Assembly: GCF_913776015.1 (NCBI RefSeq)
Contig: NZ_CAJYMD010000065.1
Location: forward strand, 1-55,662
DNA from: an uncultured Oxalicibacterium sp.
Lineage (GTDB): Bacteria > Pseudomonadota > Gammaproteobacteria > Burkholderiales > Burkholderiaceae_D
Length of the DNA: 55,662 bases
Direction: 5' to 3'
Position 1 is the stretch's first letter. The number at the start of each line of letters is the position of its first letter. Below the pieces are notes generated by a model. The model saw only the letters and a program-made list of their open reading frames with translations, ran no database searches and was not told where the DNA came from. Shown here in pieces: positions 45,856 through 55,201 of the stretch. Both the position numbers and the translations under genes were made by a program.

Positions 45856-48800
45856 ATGCATATTTCTTCTTCCCATCCGTCTTCAGACGGCAAGAGTCGT
45901 TTCGATACCGGTCCGTTGTCTTGGGTGATCGGTGAAATTCGTGAGGCCTTGACGCGTTCGCGTGATCTCCTCTGCGAAGCCCTGCTGCAGGACACGGAAA
46001 CACGTTCGACCACGTTGCGACAGTCGCGCGGCTATCTGCATCAGGCACACGGTGCCTTGCAGATCATCGATGTCGATGGCGTGACGCTGTTGACGGAAGC
46101 CGTGGAAGCCTTGTTCGATGGATTCAACAACGCCCAGATCGAACTCGACGGCGCAGTCACCGAAACGATCGTGCAGGCTTATCAAGCCTTGCTCGAATAT
46201 CTGGAAGAATTGCTGGCCGGTACACCACATCAGCCTGTGCGTTTGTTTCCCTATTACCGCGCCTTGCTGGAAGCGCGCGGGGTCGAGCGAATTCATCCGG
46301 CCGATTTGTTTTTCCCCAATCTTTCCATTCGCCCGCAGTTGCCAGTGGCACCACAGGCGCTGGCGCAGGACGACTACGTTGCCTTGCGCAAGCGCTTCGA
46401 GCGCGGCTTGCTGCTTTATTTGAAGGGCGATGCTGCGAGTGGTCAGGCTGGCGCACGTCTGATGTGCGATGTGCTGCAACGTGTCGAACAGGCGCAGTTC
46501 AAGCCGCAGGCACGCGTGTTCTGGTGGGTGCTGGCAGGTTTTCTGGATGCGATCGCGCAGGGGAATCTGACGGCGGATTTATATGCCAAGCAATTGCTAG
46601 CGCGTATCAATCTGCAGATTCGTCGACTGGGAGATGGCTCCGAAAGTATTGCCGAACGCTTGCTGCACGATGCCTTGTTCTTCCTTGCGTACGTTACCGA
46701 TCCTGCACCCCTGGCGCAGCAGATTCGTGCAGCTTATCGACTCGACGGCATGGTGCCGCACGACTACGAACGACGGCGCTATGGAAAGATCGACGCGCAA
46801 GCGCTGGCGATGGCACGTGAACGGTTGGTGCAGGCCAAGCTTTTATGGAATCGGATTGCGGCCGGTGATGTGGCCGGTGCGACGGCATTTCAAACGGAAA
46901 TCACTGCGCTGGCCGAGGCAGCAGTCCGTCTGGATGCGCCGGCATTGGCCAAGCTGTTGCGCGAATTGAGCGGTATTGCACGCCATGCCGCCCACACGAC
47001 GCCCGGCGATGCCTTGAGTCTTGAAATTGCGACCAGTCTGCTATTCATCGAGCAGGCGTTGCAACAGATTGCCCATTTGCCCGAAGGTTTTGCCGAGCGC
47101 GCAGATGCCTTGACGGCGCGCCTGTTATCAGCGGTTGCTGGTGAATCCCTGGGTTCGTCTGCTGCATGGCTGGACGATATTTCACGTGAGGCACAGCAAC
47201 GGCAAACCATCAACGTTCTGGCAGGCGAGTTGCAGACTAGTCTCCGGCAAGTGGAAAAGCGGCTGGATGCCTACTTCCGCGATCCCTTGCAGTATGACGA
47301 GCTGAAAGAAGTCGATGGCATTCTGTACCAGATTGCGGGTGCCTTGGCAGTGCTGGATCAGGATGAAGCCTTGCGCGCCACGCGCCATGTCCAGCAATGT
47401 GTGCGTGCTTTCGTGGACGCCGACAGCACGCCACCGCAGCATGCTTTCGAGCAGGTCGCACAGAACGTCGGGGCCTTGAGTTTTTTTATCGATGCGTTGG
47501 GCCAGGCCGATGGGCATCTGCAAGAACGTTTTCGTTTTGACGACGCGACGGGACTGTTTCATGCCGGTTTGACCGAACTTGCGCCAGCATCCTCGGAACC
47601 GCAGTGGGTAGACCTTACACCAGCGGAAGAGGTGGTTGCAGAAACCGATGAGCATGTACAAACGACTACCGACCTTGTCGCGACGCAGGACGAGTCTGTC
47701 GCACCTGAATTGGAATTGCAGACGGTCGAAGACGAACTGCGTGATCGGCAACTGGCATCGCAGGAGCTGGCACGTTCGCTGGCTGCCGAACCGGACAATG
47801 CGCAATTGCAGGATCAGTTGAAAGCATCGCTGGAGCAGGTGCGCATGGATGCGACGCTGGTCGACAATCCCGATGCCGGCGATCGTGCGCGCAGCATGAT
47901 CGACAAGCTGGCTTCGCCGGATTTCATCCCTTCGCAAGATGCACTCGAACAAATCGGTTTGCTGGATGCATCGACGATTGACGATGAGATCGAGGAAATC
48001 ACGCCGCTGCCGGCACCGGAGAGCGAAGCCGAAATCGATGCCGAATTGCTGGAGATTTTCCTCAGCGAAGCGGTCGAGGTTTTGGCTTGCGTACAAGAGA
48101 ATTTGCCTGCTTCACGCCTTGCCCCGCACAACGAGGAATATCTGACCACCTTGCGTCGTTGTTTCCACACGCTCAAGGGTAGTAGCCGCATGGTCGGCCT
48201 GAATGCCTTTGGCGAGACGGCATGGAGTATCGAACAGGTCTTGAATCTGCGACTTGCCGAAGGCAAGGGCGGCGATCAGGCCATGTACGTCCTGTTGGCA
48301 CGGGCGACCGAGTTGCTGGGTGCCTGGGTCAGCGATTTGCAGATTTATGGTTCGGCGCAGCGGGACGGACACGCGCTGATCGCCATGGCAGAACGTGTCA
48401 AGCGTGGCGAGCCGATTGACGATGCGGCCGAGCCAGCGCAGCCAGCGTTTGTGCAGGAGGCGGAACTCGATGCGCTTTCGGCATTGCCAGAGCACGCATC
48501 TGCTGTCGCTGATAGCGACGCACCACTCTTGGAGCAGGAAGACGTCTTTGACCTGTCAGATGCGGGCGTGGAGGACGCGGCCGGGCTGACGGCGCAAGAG
48601 CCGATTGCCGAAGGGAATGAAGAAGCGCTGGCTGAGAGCAATGGTAAGGATGATCTTCTCGTAGAGGACGTCGTCGATGCTTCTGCATCTGACGAAGAGC
48701 TGGAAGAGAACGCTGCTGCGGCAATCGAACACTTCCTGGATGATGAGCAAGCCGTCATGGCGGATGGCGAAGCGGCATCTGCCGAGGTGTCAGATGCGGC

Positions 48801-51800
48801 CGCCGAAGAGACACTTGATGCGACGTCAGCATCGAACGAGCGGCAAGAGTCGGTCGAATTCGCAGATGCAGCGCCTGTCGCTCCACAAAAAGCCAGCGCC
48901 GATGTGATCGATTTCCCCGGTAATCCGATTGCCGTGGCGCGTGCGGGAGACAATATTCGTCGTATCGGCGATATCGAAATCAGTGTTCCTTTGCATACTA
49001 TCTATTTGTCCGAGACGGATGAACTCGTGCGTCGCTTGGAGCAGGATTTCAGTGAGTGGCGTCATGAACCGGAGCGGCAGGTCAGCACACAAGCCGTGCA
49101 TGCGGCGCATTCGTTGGCCGGCAGTTCTGCCACGGTGGGTTTTGCCGTCTTGCATCGTCTGGCGCATGCGCTGGAAAACGTTCTTCAGTATTTGTCGCGC
49201 AAACCGGTGAAACTGATCCTGAGCGAATACGATTTGCTTGATCAGGCGCTCGAACAAGTGCGCAGCATGTTGCAGCATTTTGCGCTGGGCGAGATGCCGT
49301 CAGAGGCACGCGAACAGGTACAGCAACTGGAAGGCATGCTGGACGATTTCGAATACCGTTCGCTGGTTGCCGCCGATTCTGCAGTGATCACGCAGCAGGA
49401 TGACGTTACTCAAACGGTTGCGATATCGGTGCCGTCCGATGAACCCGATCATGGTGCGTTGCAGAGTGTTCCCATGTCGGCGGCATCGGAAGAAGGCGAT
49501 GAAGCCGCGTTGTTGCTGCGTGACGAGATCGATGCCGATCTGTTGCCGGTCTTCATTGAAGAAGGTCGCGACATATTGCCGCAAATGGGTGAATTGTTGC
49601 GCGCCTGGGAGCATCAGACCGACGATGTTTTCGCATCGCAGGCTGTATTGCGGCTGTTGCACACGCTGAAGGGCAGTGCGCGCATGGCAGGGGCCATGAC
49701 GCTGGGGCAGCACTTCCATGAGATGGAAAGCTATATCGAGAATGCCGTGCATGTGGGACAGCCCGCAGCTCTCGCACTGGACGATTTGCTGTGGCGTTAT
49801 GACCAGGCATTGCAGTTGTTCGAGCAATTGCAGAATGGCGGTGCTGCAACGCCTAGCCAGGCTCTGACGTCGCGCACGGCTGGTGAAGTGCATGCGCAAC
49901 AGCCGGTTGTGCTATCCGAGGTCTTGGCGCCGGTACCTCGTACGGGTGTGCCATCTCCAACTGCGACACAAGCGGTGACGGCACCGACGTCTTCGTCGAT
50001 GGTACGTGTACGCGCCGATATTCTCGACCGACTCGTCAATCAGGCGGGTGAGGTTTCGATCTCGCGCTCGCGCCTCGAAAATGAAGTGGGAACGATCAAG
50101 CAGTCATTGGGCGAACTATCGGAAAACGTTGCACGTTTGCGTGATCAGTTGCGCGAGATCGAGATGCAGGCCGAGTCGCAGATTTCTTCCAGTCTGGGTT
50201 TGTCGGCGGAACGTGAATTCGATCCGCTCGAATTCGATCGCTTCACACGCTTGCAGGAATTGACGCGCATGATGGCCGAGAGCGTCAGCGACGTCGGTAC
50301 CGTGCAGCAATCGCTGAATCAGACACTGGAAAGTGCCAGCAGCGGATTGGCATCGCAGGCGAGGCTTACGCGCGATCTGCAGCAGGATCTGATGCGCGTG
50401 CGTATGGTGCAGTTCGCCAGTATTGCCGAACGTCTCTATCGCGTGACGCGCCAGACGGCGAAGGAAGTCGATAAACGCGTCAACCTAGACATTCGCGGCG
50501 GTGCAGTCGAAATCGATCGTGGTGTGCTGGAGCGCATGACAGGTCCATTTGAACATTTGCTGCGCAATGCCATTGTGCACGGTATCGAATCGCGTGAAGA
50601 ACGTCGTTCGGCTGGCAAGAACGATATTGGCGAGCTGCGTGTGGAAGTACGCCAAGAGGGCAATGAAGTCGTCATTCAATTCTCGGACGACGGGCAGGGG
50701 CTCAACCTCGACAGCATCCGCAGCAAGGCGGCCAGCATCGGCCTGCTGACACAGGATGCACCCTTGTCCGAGGCCGAAGCGAGCGATCTGATTTTCCATC
50801 CGGGCTTCTCGACTGCCGATGAAGTGACCGAGCTGGCCGGACGCGGTATCGGCATGGATGTGGTGCGTTCTGAAGCCGCTTCGCTCGGTGGTCGTGTCAT
50901 CACGCAATCGGCACGCGGTGCCGGTGCCAGTTTCACCATTCATTTGCCGTTGACGCTGGCCGTCACGCAAGTCGTCTTGCTATCGACAGGCGGGCGCTTG
51001 TTTGCAGTGCCAGCCGTGCTGGTCGAACAGGTCCAGCAATTGAAATCCGGGCCGCTGACGCAGGCCTATAATGACGGTGCCATTTTCTGGCAGTCGCAAC
51101 GGGTGCCAATGTATTTCCTGTCTGCCTTGTTGGGTGACGAAGAGGCCGCGCCTGTGACGCAGCAGTATTCACCGGTGCTGATTCTGAAGAGCGGTAGCGA
51201 GCGTGTGGCCGTCCACGTGGACGAAGTGATCGGTTCGCGTGAAGTCGTCGTCAAGAACATCGGTCCGCAACTGTCGCGCATGATCGGGATTGCCGGTGCG
51301 ACCGTGCTGGGTTCGGGCGAGATTGTGCTGATCCTCAATCCGGTGCCGCTGGCACAACGTGCGCTGGCCGACAATCTGCGCGCACCACGCATGTCGGTGT
51401 CGGATGCACCTGCCGACATGGGCGCTGTGGCTGAGATGACTGTCGCCACACAGAAGTCGGGTAGCGATCCGGTACAGGGTTTGCGTAGCGTGCCGGTCAT
51501 CATGGTGGTCGATGATTCGTTGACGGTGCGGCGCGTTACACAACGCCTGTTGACGCGCGAAGGTTATCAGGTCGTGGTGGCGAAGGATGGTGTCGATGCC
51601 TTGCAGCAGTTGCAGTCGGTAACGCCGGATGTGATGCTGGTGGATATCGAAATGCCGCGCATGGATGGTTTCGACCTGACGCGCAACGTGCGCGATGATG
51701 AACGCACTCGCGAGATTCCCATCATCATGATTACGTCGCGTACGGCGGCCAAGCACCGCAACGTAGCAATGTCATTGGGCGTCAATGCCTATCTCGGCAA

Positions 51801-51870
51801 GCCGTATCAGGAAGACCGTCTGCTCGAGTTGATTGCAGGATTTGTCGGTCGTTACGAATCGATCGAGTGA
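45856..51870 (+). CDS. pilL: CheA-type hybrid histidine kinase PilL/ChpA
   Basis: Central kinase of the Pil-Chp system, 2004 residues. Three canonical Hpt domains have phospho-acceptors His771 (CFHTLKGSSRMVG), His1085 (AAHSLAGSSATVG) and His1269 (LLHTLKGSARMAG). The N-terminal 600 residues look like degenerate Hpt repeats lacking that signature. After acidic linkers come the CheA dimerisation region (from about 1378) and HATPase (N-box HLLRNAIVHGIE near 1570, GRGIGMDVV). CheW-like regulatory and receiver domains follow, the receiver with Asp1930 in LVDIEMPRMDG. Pseudomonas ChpA is larger (about 2470) with more phosphotransfer domains. The Shine-Dalgarno is GAGG. Confidence 0.94.
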   Translation: MHISSSHPSSDGKSRFDTGPLSWVIGEIREALTRSRDLLCEALLQDTETRSTTLRQSRGYLHQAHGALQIIDVDGVTLLTEAVEALFDGFNNAQIELDGAVTETIVQAYQALLEYLEELLAGTPHQPVRLFPYYRALLEARGVERIHPADLFFPNLSIRPQLPVAPQALAQDDYVALRKRFERGLLLYLKGDAASGQAGARLMCDVLQRVEQAQFKPQARVFWWVLAGFLDAIAQGNLTADLYAKQLLARINLQIRRLGDGSESIAERLLHDALFFLAYVTDPAPLAQQIRAAYRLDGMVPHDYERRRYGKIDAQALAMARERLVQAKLLWNRIAAGDVAGATAFQTEITALAEAAVRLDAPALAKLLRELSGIARHAAHTTPGDALSLEIATSLLFIEQALQQIAHLPEGFAERADALTARLLSAVAGESLGSSAAWLDDISREAQQRQTINVLAGELQTSLRQVEKRLDAYFRDPLQYDELKEVDGILYQIAGALAVLDQDEALRATRHVQQCVRAFVDADSTPPQHAFEQVAQNVGALSFFIDALGQADGHLQERFRFDDATGLFHAGLTELAPASSEPQWVDLTPAEEVVAETDEHVQTTTDLVATQDESVAPELELQTVEDELRDRQLASQELARSLAAEPDNAQLQDQLKASLEQVRMDATLVDNPDAGDRARSMIDKLASPDFIPSQDALEQIGLLDASTIDDEIEEITPLPAPESEAEIDAELLEIFLSEAVEVLACVQENLPASRLAPHNEEYLTTLRRCFHTLKGSSRMVGLNAFGETAWSIEQVLNLRLAEGKGGDQAMYVLLARATELLGAWVSDLQIYGSAQRDGHALIAMAERVKRGEPIDDAAEPAQPAFVQEAELDALSALPEHASAVADSDAPLLEQEDVFDLSDAGVEDAAGLTAQEPIAEGNEEALAESNGKDDLLVEDVVDASASDEELEENAAAAIEHFLDDEQAVMADGEAASAEVSDAAAEETLDATSASNERQESVEFADAAPVAPQKASADVIDFPGNPIAVARAGDNIRRIGDIEISVPLHTIYLSETDELVRRLEQDFSEWRHEPERQVSTQAVHAAHSLAGSSATVGFAVLHRLAHALENVLQYLSRKPVKLILSEYDLLDQALEQVRSMLQHFALGEMPSEAREQVQQLEGMLDDFEYRSLVAADSAVITQQDDVTQTVAISVPSDEPDHGALQSVPMSAASEEGDEAALLLRDEIDADLLPVFIEEGRDILPQMGELLRAWEHQTDDVFASQAVLRLLHTLKGSARMAGAMTLGQHFHEMESYIENAVHVGQPAALALDDLLWRYDQALQLFEQLQNGGAATPSQALTSRTAGEVHAQQPVVLSEVLAPVPRTGVPSPTATQAVTAPTSSSMVRVRADILDRLVNQAGEVSISRSRLENEVGTIKQSLGELSENVARLRDQLREIEMQAESQISSSLGLSAEREFDPLEFDRFTRLQELTRMMAESVSDVGTVQQSLNQTLESASSGLASQARLTRDLQQDLMRVRMVQFASIAERLYRVTRQTAKEVDKRVNLDIRGGAVEIDRGVLERMTGPFEHLLRNAIVHGIESREERRSAGKNDIGELRVEVRQEGNEVVIQFSDDGQGLNLDSIRSKAASIGLLTQDAPLSEAEASDLIFHPGFSTADEVTELAGRGIGMDVVRSEAASLGGRVITQSARGAGASFTIHLPLTLAVTQVVLLSTGGRLFAVPAVLVEQVQQLKSGPLTQAYNDGAIFWQSQRVPMYFLSALLGDEEAAPVTQQYSPVLILKSGSERVAVHVDEVIGSREVVVKNIGPQLSRMIGIAGATVLGSGEIVLILNPVPLAQRALADNLRAPRMSVSDAPADMGAVAEMTVATQKSGSDPVQGLRSVPVIMVVDDSLTVRRVTQRLLTREGYQVVVAKDGVDALQQLQSVTPDVMLVDIEMPRMDGFDLTRNVRDDERTREIPIIMITSRTAAKHRNVAMSLGVNAYLGKPYQEDRLLELIAGFVGRYESIE

Positions 51871-51919
51871 TTGTCTTCTGATGGGTTTTCTGCGTTCTCT
51901 CGTTACTTTCGCCTGATTT

Positions 51920-51956
51920 AAAACGCCGCTGTGATTGACTTCACAGCGGCGTTTTT
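51920..51956 (+). terminator. Terminator of the pil chemosensory operon
   Basis: AAAACGCCGCTGTGA and TCACAGCGGCGTTTT form a 15-bp perfect stem with a 6-base loop and a T-run, 49 bases after the pilL stop. It also faces convergent phrB. Confidence 0.88.
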
Positions 51957-52033
51957 CATGATGCGTTCTTATTGCAAAAGCAAAGGTTAAGGTCGAAGTA
52001 ATACGTCGAGTCCGATGCTTTGTGGTGTGGCGT

Positions 52034-53509
52034 CTAGTCCTTAGTCACTTTTTTCACAACCGCATAGCGTTCTAGCGTGCGGGCACGGGCTTCATCATGC
52101 GTGATGATCGGTTCGGGATAGTCGATGCCAAGACGAATCCCCGCGCGTTGCAATTCGCTGACCGGTGCTTTCCAAGGCGCGTGCAGATACTTGTTCGGCA
52201 GCTTGCCCAGTTGTGGCAGGTAGCGGCGAATGAATTTGCCTTCTTCGTCGAATTTTTCGGATTGCGTGATCGGGTTGAAGATGCGGAAGTAGGGCTGCGC
52301 GTCGCAACCGGATGAGGCGGCCCATTGCCAGCCCCCATTGTTGGCAGACAGATCGAAATCGTTGAGCTGTTCGGCAAAGTAGCATTCACCCCAGCGCCAG
52401 TCGATGCCCAGATCCTTGATCAGAAACGAGGCGACGACCATGCGCAGGCGATTGTGCATGTAGCCCGTCTGGTTGATCTGTGCCATTGCGGCATCGATCA
52501 GCGGATAGCCGGTTCTCCCTTCGCACCAGGCTTGAAACAACTGGTCTGCATGTTTGCCGGTTTCCCAGCGAATTGCATCATAAGCGGGTTTGAAGGCCTT
52601 TTCTGCCACATGGGGATGATGGTGCAGGATCATGAAATAGAATTCGCGCCAGATCAGTTCGGACAGCCAGGTGGCAGCGCCGCTACTGGCGTTGCCATTC
52701 GTGCGCATGGCATCCAGCGCAATGCGCGCAAGGCCACGGATCGATACGGTGCCGAAGCGCAGATGCACGGACAGATAGGATGGTCCCTTGACTGCCGGAT
52801 AGTCGCGCGCCTGCTGGTAATGCGGCATGCGTTCGATGAAATCATCCAGCAAGCTTTGCGCGCCAGACATGCCGGTTGGAATGGCCAGTGCGTGCAGATT
52901 GGTTTGCTCGAAGCCTAGCGACTGCAATGAGGGAATCTCGCGCATTGTGTCTGGTACTTTTGCCAAATGTGACGCTTCACTTTCGGTGTCATAGGCTTGC
53001 AGCCAGTCTTCGCCACCGCCGTGGAGTTTTTTCAGCCACGCATTCTTGTAAGGCGTGAAAACCGAAAAAGGCGAGTCTGATTGCGATAGCACTTCACCGC
53101 GTTCGAAGATCACCTGATCCTTGAACGTATACAGCGCTCGGCCGGCCTTGGTGAGTGCGCCTGCAACGGCTTCGTCGCGCTGCACTGCCGCAGGTTCGTA
53201 ATCGCGGTTGGCGAAAACGGCATCGGCACCCAGTTCTTCGGCCAGTTGCGGAATGGCTTCGATGGCACGTGCATGGCGTACGATCAGGCCGCCACCGCTG
53301 GTCTGCAGTGCTGTATCGAGTTCATGCACGCTGTCGTGAATGAATTCGACGCGGCGGTCGCGGCGTGGCAGAGATTCGAGAATGTCCTTGTCAAAAATGA
53401 AAACGCAATACACCTGACGGCTTTGTGCGAGTGCGTAATGCAGGGCGGCATGGTCGAAATTGCGCAGATCGCGGCGGAACCAGACCAGAGTGGTATCGAA
53501 TTGCGGCAT
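52034..53509 (-). CDS. phrB: Deoxyribodipyrimidine photolyase
   Basis: Light-driven flavoenzyme repairing cyclobutane pyrimidine dimers. From the ATG at 53509 it has 491 residues. The N-terminal antenna domain starts TTLVWFRRDLRNFDHAAL. The FAD-binding helical domain includes WREFYFMILHHHP, TGYPLIDAAMAQI, HNRLRMVVASFL and WQWAASSGCDAQPYFRIFNP, typical of class I CPD photolyases. The open frame to 53581 adds 24 unlikely residues. It is divergent from yqgE. Confidence 0.94.
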   Translation of the reverse strand: MPQFDTTLVWFRRDLRNFDHAALHYALAQSRQVYCVFIFDKDILESLPRRDRRVEFIHDSVHELDTALQTSGGGLIVRHARAIEAIPQLAEELGADAVFANRDYEPAAVQRDEAVAGALTKAGRALYTFKDQVIFERGEVLSQSDSPFSVFTPYKNAWLKKLHGGGEDWLQAYDTESEASHLAKVPDTMREIPSLQSLGFEQTNLHALAIPTGMSGAQSLLDDFIERMPHYQQARDYPAVKGPSYLSVHLRFGTVSIRGLARIALDAMRTNGNASSGAATWLSELIWREFYFMILHHHPHVAEKAFKPAYDAIRWETGKHADQLFQAWCEGRTGYPLIDAAMAQINQTGYMHNRLRMVVASFLIKDLGIDWRWGECYFAEQLNDFDLSANNGGWQWAASSGCDAQPYFRIFNPITQSEKFDEEGKFIRRYLPQLGKLPNKYLHAPWKAPVSELQRAGIRLGIDYPEPIITHDEARARTLERYAVVKKVTKD

Positions 53510-53637
53510 GCGAAGGATGCTGAAAGGAAAGGAAGGCACACTATGCCGTAAAACCTTCATGCCTGCAGGTGGAAACCGCACATATCGGGCAGGGAAAGCG
53601 TCTGGAATGCGCGGGCAAAACTGCTAAAATAGCGGCC

Positions 53638-54297
53638 ATGTCGAAGCACGAAAAGACCAGCAAACCCTCGCCCGAGCCGGATCCTTCCCCGGACTCTCCC
53701 GATTTTTCCTCCCGTTCTGAAGTGTCGCCCGCCGGATTGAGCCTCGCCGATCATTTCCTGATTGCGATGCCATCCATGCTCGATCCCGTTTTTGGCGGCA
53801 CCGTGGTGTATCTGTGCGAGCACAATACCGGAGGTGCGCTCGGCGTGATCATCAACAAGGCGACCGACATGACCGTCGAGAACCTATTGAGCCGTATCGA
53901 TCTCAAGCTCGAAATTGCGCCGGCTTTGCCCAGTGTGCGCGATACCGTGCTGTACGGCGGCCCGGTGCAGTCGGATCGTGGCTTCGTGCTGCATGCGCCT
54001 GAGCGCAAGTTCACCTCGACCATGCCGGTGACCGACGCGGTTGCACTGACCACATCCAAGGACATTCTGGAAGCCGTCGCACGTGGCGAAGGGCCAAGCC
54101 GTGTCGTGGTCAGCCTGGGGTGCGCTGGCTGGGGTGCAGGACAACTGGAAGACGAAATTACCCGCAATGGCTGGCTGACGGTAAAGGCCGATCCGGCGAT
54201 CCTGTTCGAATTGCCGCTTGAGCGTCGCTTTGCCGCGGCACTCAAGCTGCTCGGTATCGATCCACTGATGCTCAGTGCCGAGGCCGGACATGCCTGA
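53638..54297 (+). CDS. UPF0301/AlgH family protein YqgE
   Basis: Conserved cytoplasmic protein of uncertain function. The ATG at 53638 gives 219 residues. About 33 residues of Pro/Ser-rich N-terminal extension precede the family core (SLADHFLIAMPSMLDPVFGG, VVYLCEHN, GALGVIINK, YGGPVQSDRGFVLH, GCAGWGAGQLEDEI). TAAAAT at 53625-53630 could be a -10 placing the transcription start at or next to the ATG; no Shine-Dalgarno is seen. The yqgE-ruvX-pyrR-pyrB order is widespread in proteobacteria. Confidence 0.9.
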   Translation: MSKHEKTSKPSPEPDPSPDSPDFSSRSEVSPAGLSLADHFLIAMPSMLDPVFGGTVVYLCEHNTGGALGVIINKATDMTVENLLSRIDLKLEIAPALPSVRDTVLYGGPVQSDRGFVLHAPERKFTSTMPVTDAVALTTSKDILEAVARGEGPSRVVVSLGCAGWGAGQLEDEITRNGWLTVKADPAILFELPLERRFAAALKLLGIDPLMLSAEAGHA

Positions 54298-54318
54298 GAT
54301 GAAAGGTGACGCGCGCTA

Positions 54319-54708
54319 GTGGATACCGTGCTCGGATTCGATTTCGGACTCAAGCGTATCGGCGTCGCGGTAGGGAATACCCTTCTCGGACAGGCGCAAC
54401 CGCTGACGGTGATTCGTGCGGCGACCAATGACGGCAAGTTTGCCGAAATTGCCGTCTTGATCGAAGAATGGCAGCCGACCCTGTGCGTGGTTGGTCTGCC
54501 GTCTCATCCTGATGGCAGCGAACACGAAATGACCGTGCGCTGCCGTCGCTTTGCCAATCAGTTGCATGGACGTTTCGATGTACCCACGGTTCTGGTGGAC
54601 GAGCGATATTCGTCTGCCGTGATTTCCCACCAACGCGGCGAAACGATCGATGATCGGGCGGCTGCAATCATCCTCCAACAATACTTCGATGACCCATCCC
54701 ATTCCTGA
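54319..54708 (+). CDS. ruvX: RuvX/YqgF pre-16S rRNA nuclease (Holliday-junction resolvase fold)
   Basis: RNase H-like nuclease; E. coli YqgF processes the 5' end of pre-16S rRNA. The GTG at 54319 gives 129 residues. Acidic residues are in VLGFDFGLKRIGVAVG, the middle VDERYSSA, and the C-terminal [14 protein letters not shown]. It lies 21 bases after yqgE. The 3' end overlaps pyrR by 20 bases in another frame, suggesting translational coupling. Confidence 0.93.
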   Translation: MDTVLGFDFGLKRIGVAVGNTLLGQAQPLTVIRAATNDGKFAEIAVLIEEWQPTLCVVGLPSHPDGSEHEMTVRCRRFANQLHGRFDVPTVLVDERYSSAVISHQRGETIDDRAAAIILQQYFDDPSHS

Positions 54709-55201
54709 TTTCGATGCCGAGGCGATGTATGCGACCTTGCTGCAGCAGGTAAAAGCCGGCCTTGCGCAAGTCGAACATGTTGCCATCGTCGGTATCCACT
54801 CCGGCGGCGCATGGCTGGCCGAACGGCTCGCCGCCGATCTGCAACTGAGCGAACGGCTCGGCTTCATCGATGTGTCTTTTCATCGCGACGACTACGCCGA
54901 GAAAGGCTTGAAGTCGGATGTCAAATCGACGCAGATTCCCTTTGATGTCGAAGGTGCCAATATCGTGCTGGTCGACGATGTACTTTATACGGGACGCACC
55001 ACACGCGCTGCCATCAACGAACTGTTCGACTATGGCCGCCCGGCACGCGTGATGCTGGTGGCACTGGCTGATCGCGGCGGACGCGAACTGCCGATCGCTG
55101 CCGATTTCGTGGCGCAAACCATTTCTCTTCCCGATCAGCGTTTGCTGGTCTTGCAACGCGCCGATGACGGCCGTTTTTCCCTGACGGTGGATCATGCTTA
55201 A
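54689..55201 (+). CDS. pyrR: PyrR-type pyr operon regulator/uracil phosphoribosyltransferase
   Basis: Phosphoribosyltransferase-fold protein. In Firmicutes PyrR is an RNA-binding attenuator; proteobacterial members are mainly inferred enzymes. From the ATG at 54689 it has 170 residues, with the PRPP loop [12 protein letters not shown] at 93-104 and [14 protein letters not shown] near the end. No attenuation loop is visible between it and pyrB, since the two overlap by 8 bases. An in-frame ATG at 54650 inside ruvX would add 13 residues. Confidence 0.93.
   Translation: MTHPIPDFDAEAMYATLLQQVKAGLAQVEHVAIVGIHSGGAWLAERLAADLQLSERLGFIDVSFHRDDYAEKGLKSDVKSTQIPFDVEGANIVLVDDVLYTGRTTRAAINELFDYGRPARVMLVALADRGGRELPIAADFVAQTISLPDQRLLVLQRADDGRFSLTVDHA

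Noticed and set aside
48345-48953. Minus-strand Ser/Ala-rich frame inside pilL
   Set aside because: It is the antisense reading of the acidic Ala/Glu/Asp linker of PilL and has no independent support.
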